Positions 5,218 to 7,271 of a DNA stretch of 7,271 nucleotides are shown here, in pieces; positions within the stretch are counted from its first letter, which is position 1, and the number at the start of each line of letters is the position of its first letter. The position numbers were made by a program, and so were the translations under genes. The DNA comes from Thiobacillaceae bacterium (GTDB lineage Bacteria; Pseudomonadota; Gammaproteobacteria; Burkholderiales; Thiobacillaceae), in contig JAAPAA010000221.1 of the NCBI GenBank assembly GCA_012274165.1, positions 1 to 7,271 of the forward strand. The letters are read 5' to 3'. Under the pieces are notes generated by a model. It was not told where the DNA came from. It ran no database searches and worked only from the letters and a program-made list of their open reading frames with translations.

Positions 5218-6827
5218 GGTAAGGCTCCTTCGGGTCGATATTTCGAGGTAATGGGATAGCGGCGATCCTTGCCGAAATTGCGTGGCGTAATGCGCGGGCC
5301 AGGCGCGGCCTGACGCCGTTTGTATTCGGCGAGATCGACCAGGCGAATGACCTTGCGCACGATGGCGGTGTCAAACCCCAGCGCAACGATGTCGTGGGCC
5401 GACAGATCGCGCTCGACATAAGCCGCCAGTATCGCATCGAGCACATCGTACGGCGGCAAACTGTCCTGGTCGGTCTGATCGGGGCGGAGTTCGGCCGATG
5501 GCGGACGCTCGATGATGCGTTGCGGAATGACGTCAGACAAGCCGTTACGGTAATGGGCCAGCCGGAACACCCGCGTCTTCGCCACGTCCTTCAGCACCGC
5601 AAAACCGCCCGCCATATCGCCGTACAAGGTGGCGTAGCCGGTCGCCATTTCGCTCTTGTTGCCCGTGGTCAGCACCAGGGTGCCGAATTTGTTGGACAAC
5701 GCCATCAGCAAGGTGCCGCGTGTTCTGGCCTGCAGGTTTTCTTCGGTGGTGTCGGCCGCGCGCCCCGCGAACTCGCCGGCCAGCTGCGCCACAAACGCAT
5801 CGAACACCGGCTTGATCGCGATTTCGGAATAGCGCACGCCAAGCCGCTGCACCATGTCGCGCGAATCTTCCACGCTGATGCTGGCGGTGTAATCCGACGG
5901 CATCATCACCGCATGCACCTTGTCCGCACCCAGCGCATCGACCGCGATCGCCAGCGTCAACGCCGAATCGATGCCGCCCGACAAGCGCAGGTGCGCGCCC
6001 CTGAAATTGTTCTTGGCGCTGTAGTCGCGCACCGCCAGTACCAGCGCATCGTAGACGGCAGCCTCTTCGTCCTGCAGGGCATGTTGCGGCCCGCTGCAGG
6101 TTTCTCCGGCAAGCTCGAAATAGAACAGCCCGGCCTGCCAGGCCGGGCACTGCGCGACCACCTCGCCTTCCGCATTCATCGCAAACGATGCACCGTCAAA
6201 AACCAGTTCGTCCTGACCGCCGACCAGATTGGCATACACGATCGGCAAGCCCGACTCGATGATCCGCGCGCGCGCCACGGCATAACGCTGCTGTTCCTTG
6301 TTGAGATGAAACGGCGAAGCGTTCGGCACCAGCAGCCAGTCCGCACCGGCTTCCATGGCACGCACGGCAGGTCCCGGCTCCCAGATGTCGCCGCAGATGT
6401 TGAGGCCGAAATTGATGCCCCCACAGGCAAACACGCAGGGCCTGTCACCGCTGTCGAACACGCGCTGCTCGTCGAACACCGAATGATTCGGCAGGTGATG
6501 CTTGCGGTACACCGTTTCGATCTTGCCGCCGCGAATCAGCGCAACGGCATTGAACAAGCCGTCGTCGCTACGCTCGGGGTAACCGACGATCAGCGCAAGT
6601 TCGGGCGGCGCCTCCGCAGCCAGCTTCTGCAACGCAGCGTCGCACGCCGCACAAAAATCCGCACGCAACACCAGGTCTTCCGCCGGGTAACCGCAAATCG
6701 ACATTTCGGGTGTCAGCAGCAAGGCTGCGCCCGCCGCATGAGACTCGTTCGCGGCCGCGAGCAGCTGTGCTGTATTGCCCGCGATGTCGCCGACGGTGAG
6801 ATTGAGTTGGGCGATGCCTAGTTTCAT
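5214..6827 (-). CDS. nadE: Glutamine-dependent NAD+ synthetase
   Basis: NadE carries out the last step of NAD synthesis, amidating nicotinate adenine dinucleotide with ATP and ammonia taken from glutamine. The 537-residue protein is the two-domain glutamine-using form. The N-terminal nitrilase-like amidase (about 1-260) has the Glu41-Lys109-Cys145 triad in TPEMSICGYP, YRKHHLPN and NICGDIWE. The C-terminal synthetase domain has the ATP-binding PP-loop LSGGIDSAL (282-290), followed by TTGNKSEMATGYATLYGDMAGGF (387-409) in segments typical of NadE, and ends in NFGKDRRYPITSKYRP. ATG 6827 is the canonical start (MKLGIAQLNLTVGD); the frame stays open further upstream, but there it only shadows sucD. 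The gene lies 10 bases after the sucD stop with no clear Shine-Dalgarno, and its TGA overlaps the glnB start, so sucD, nadE and glnB probably share a transcript. Confidence 0.96.
   Translation of the reverse strand: MKLGIAQLNLTVGDIAGNTAQLLAAANESHAAGAALLLTPEMSICGYPAEDLVLRADFCAACDAALQKLAAEAPPELALIVGYPERSDDGLFNAVALIRGGKIETVYRKHHLPNHSVFDEQRVFDSGDRPCVFACGGINFGLNICGDIWEPGPAVRAMEAGADWLLVPNASPFHLNKEQQRYAVARARIIESGLPIVYANLVGGQDELVFDGASFAMNAEGEVVAQCPAWQAGLFYFELAGETCSGPQHALQDEEAAVYDALVLAVRDYSAKNNFRGAHLRLSGGIDSALTLAIAVDALGADKVHAVMMPSDYTASISVEDSRDMVQRLGVRYSEIAIKPVFDAFVAQLAGEFAGRAADTTEENLQARTRGTLLMALSNKFGTLVLTTGNKSEMATGYATLYGDMAGGFAVLKDVAKTRVFRLAHYRNGLSDVIPQRIIERPPSAELRPDQTDQDSLPPYDVLDAILAAYVERDLSAHDIVALGFDTAIVRKVIRLVDLAEYKRRQAAPGPRITPRNFGKDRRYPITSKYRPEGALP
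5225..5230 (-). promoter_or_regulatory. Shine-Dalgarno of glnB inside nadE
   Basis: The reverse strand reads AAGGAG, seven bases before the glnB GTG. It lies within the last codons of nadE (EGALP) and decides the GTG start; ribosomes finishing nadE would arrive directly at it. Confidence 0.75.
6128..6148. repeat. Perfect 10-bp GC-rich inverted repeat inside nadE
   Basis: The left arm GCCCGGCCTG (6128-6137) and its exact reverse complement (6139-6148) flank one central C. As RNA it can form an eight-pair GC stem with a five-base loop. It encodes about residues 227-234 (CPAWQAGL) in the late part of the amidase domain. No T-run follows on either strand, so it does not look like a terminator. 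Confidence 0.6.
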
Positions 6828-6837
6828 CGGGTGCGCT

Positions 6838-7271
6838 TTATCGTGCCGCAAGCGCAGCCTGCACCGCCTCGCCAAGTCCTGCCGGACTTTGCGCGACGAC
6901 CACCCCGGCAGCTTCGAGCGCGCGGATTTTGGCGTCCGCCGTGCCCGCACCGCCGGCGATGATCGCGCCGGCATGCCCCATGCGCTTGCCCTTGGGCGCG
7001 GTACGACCGGCGATATAGGCCGCGACCGGCTTCGTCATGTTCGAGCGGATGTATTCGGCGGCTTCTTCCTCGCGGCTGCCGCCGATTTCGCCGACCAGGA
7101 TTACTGCCTCGGTCTGCGGGTCTGCCTCGAACAGTTGCAGGCAATCGATGAAATCCAGCCCCTTGATCGGATCGCCGCCGATGCCGACGCAGGTCGACTG
7201 TCCCAGGCCAAGCTGCGTGGTCTGGTAGACCGCTTCGTAGGTGAGCGTGCCGGAGCGCGAGACGATACCGA
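6838..7271 (-). CDS. sucD: Succinyl-CoA synthetase alpha subunit, C-terminal half (cut by window edge)
   Basis: With SucC, SucD interconverts succinyl-CoA and succinate while making ATP or GTP in the TCA cycle. The visible reading frame gives 143 residues up to the TAA, of a protein usually about 290-297 long; the CoA-binding N-terminal part lies beyond the right edge. Recognisable segments in order are GIVSRSGTLTYEAV, GQSTCVGIGGDPI, EAVILVGEIGGSREEEAAEYI and APKGKRMGHAGAII. The His in RMGHAG (codon at 6975-6973) is the residue phosphorylated during catalysis and is intact. A shorter reading from the ATG at 7038 would lose half of these motifs and is not the true start. sucC normally precedes sucD and is expected outside the window. 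nadE follows after 10 bases, and no terminator is visible between them. Confidence 0.95.
   Translation of the reverse strand, partial: GIVSRSGTLTYEAVYQTTQLGLGQSTCVGIGGDPIKGLDFIDCLQLFEADPQTEAVILVGEIGGSREEEAAEYIRSNMTKPVAAYIAGRTAPKGKRMGHAGAIIAGGAGTADAKIRALEAAGVVVAQSPAGLGEAVQAALAAR

Noticed and set aside
5394..6821. 475-residue open frame on the plus strand opposite nadE
   Set aside because: It is antisense to nadE throughout and has the same shadow-frame composition, with no family signature.
6842..7038. Short protein starting at the ATG at 7038
   Set aside because: The frame continues upstream to the window edge with clear SucD motifs, so this is an internal Met of sucD, not a start.
1..7271. 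Mobile elements, CRISPR arrays, tRNA/rRNA genes, defence or phage genes
   Set aside because: I read both strands for direct repeats, terminal inverted repeats, tRNA-like cloverleaves and relevant protein motifs and saw none; all space is filled by core metabolic and envelope genes.

Overview
The window is GC-rich, gene-dense chromosomal DNA with almost no intergenic space. Gene content and order point to a betaproteobacterium; an order such as Nitrosomonadales is a guess from context, not something the sequence proves. Every gene belongs to a recognisable core family. I see no RNA gene, insertion sequence, CRISPR array, phage gene or attachment site, and no stretch over 300 bases without a gene.

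Left part (1-2303). The first 58 bases are the start of clpB, read leftwards out of the window. A 70-base divergent spacer carries a candidate heat-shock (sigma-32-type) promoter for clpB. Rightwards from it runs a tightly overlapping three-gene set: nadC (quinolinate phosphoribosyltransferase), a GNAT N-acetyltransferase of unknown substrate, and an exported ATP-dependent DNA ligase of the Lig E type.

Middle part (2307-4860). On the minus strand, rluD (23S rRNA pseudouridine synthase) is followed by pgeF (peptidoglycan editing factor). bamD, the outer-membrane assembly lipoprotein, diverges from rluD on the plus strand. The two start codons share the tetramer CATG, so each gene's upstream signals must lie inside the other or very close to it. 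The order bamD / rluD-pgeF / clpB is the one known from Escherichia coli; here nadC-GNAT-ligE sits between pgeF and clpB.

Right part (4879-7271). A minus-strand series runs sucD (succinyl-CoA synthetase alpha, 5' part missing) - nadE (glutamine-dependent NAD+ synthetase) - glnB (PII protein). nadE and glnB overlap by four bases (GTGA) with a strong Shine-Dalgarno, so they are probably translationally coupled. This joins a TCA-cycle enzyme, a glutamine-consuming NAD synthetase and the 2-oxoglutarate/energy sensor PII.

The window looks ordinary overall and I found no convincing new system. The points most worth a second look are the nadE-glnB coupling, the exported ligase at the end of a nadC operon, a His-to-Gln change at a quinolinate-binding position of NadC, the rluD/bamD start-codon overlap, and the clpB heat-shock promoter candidate.
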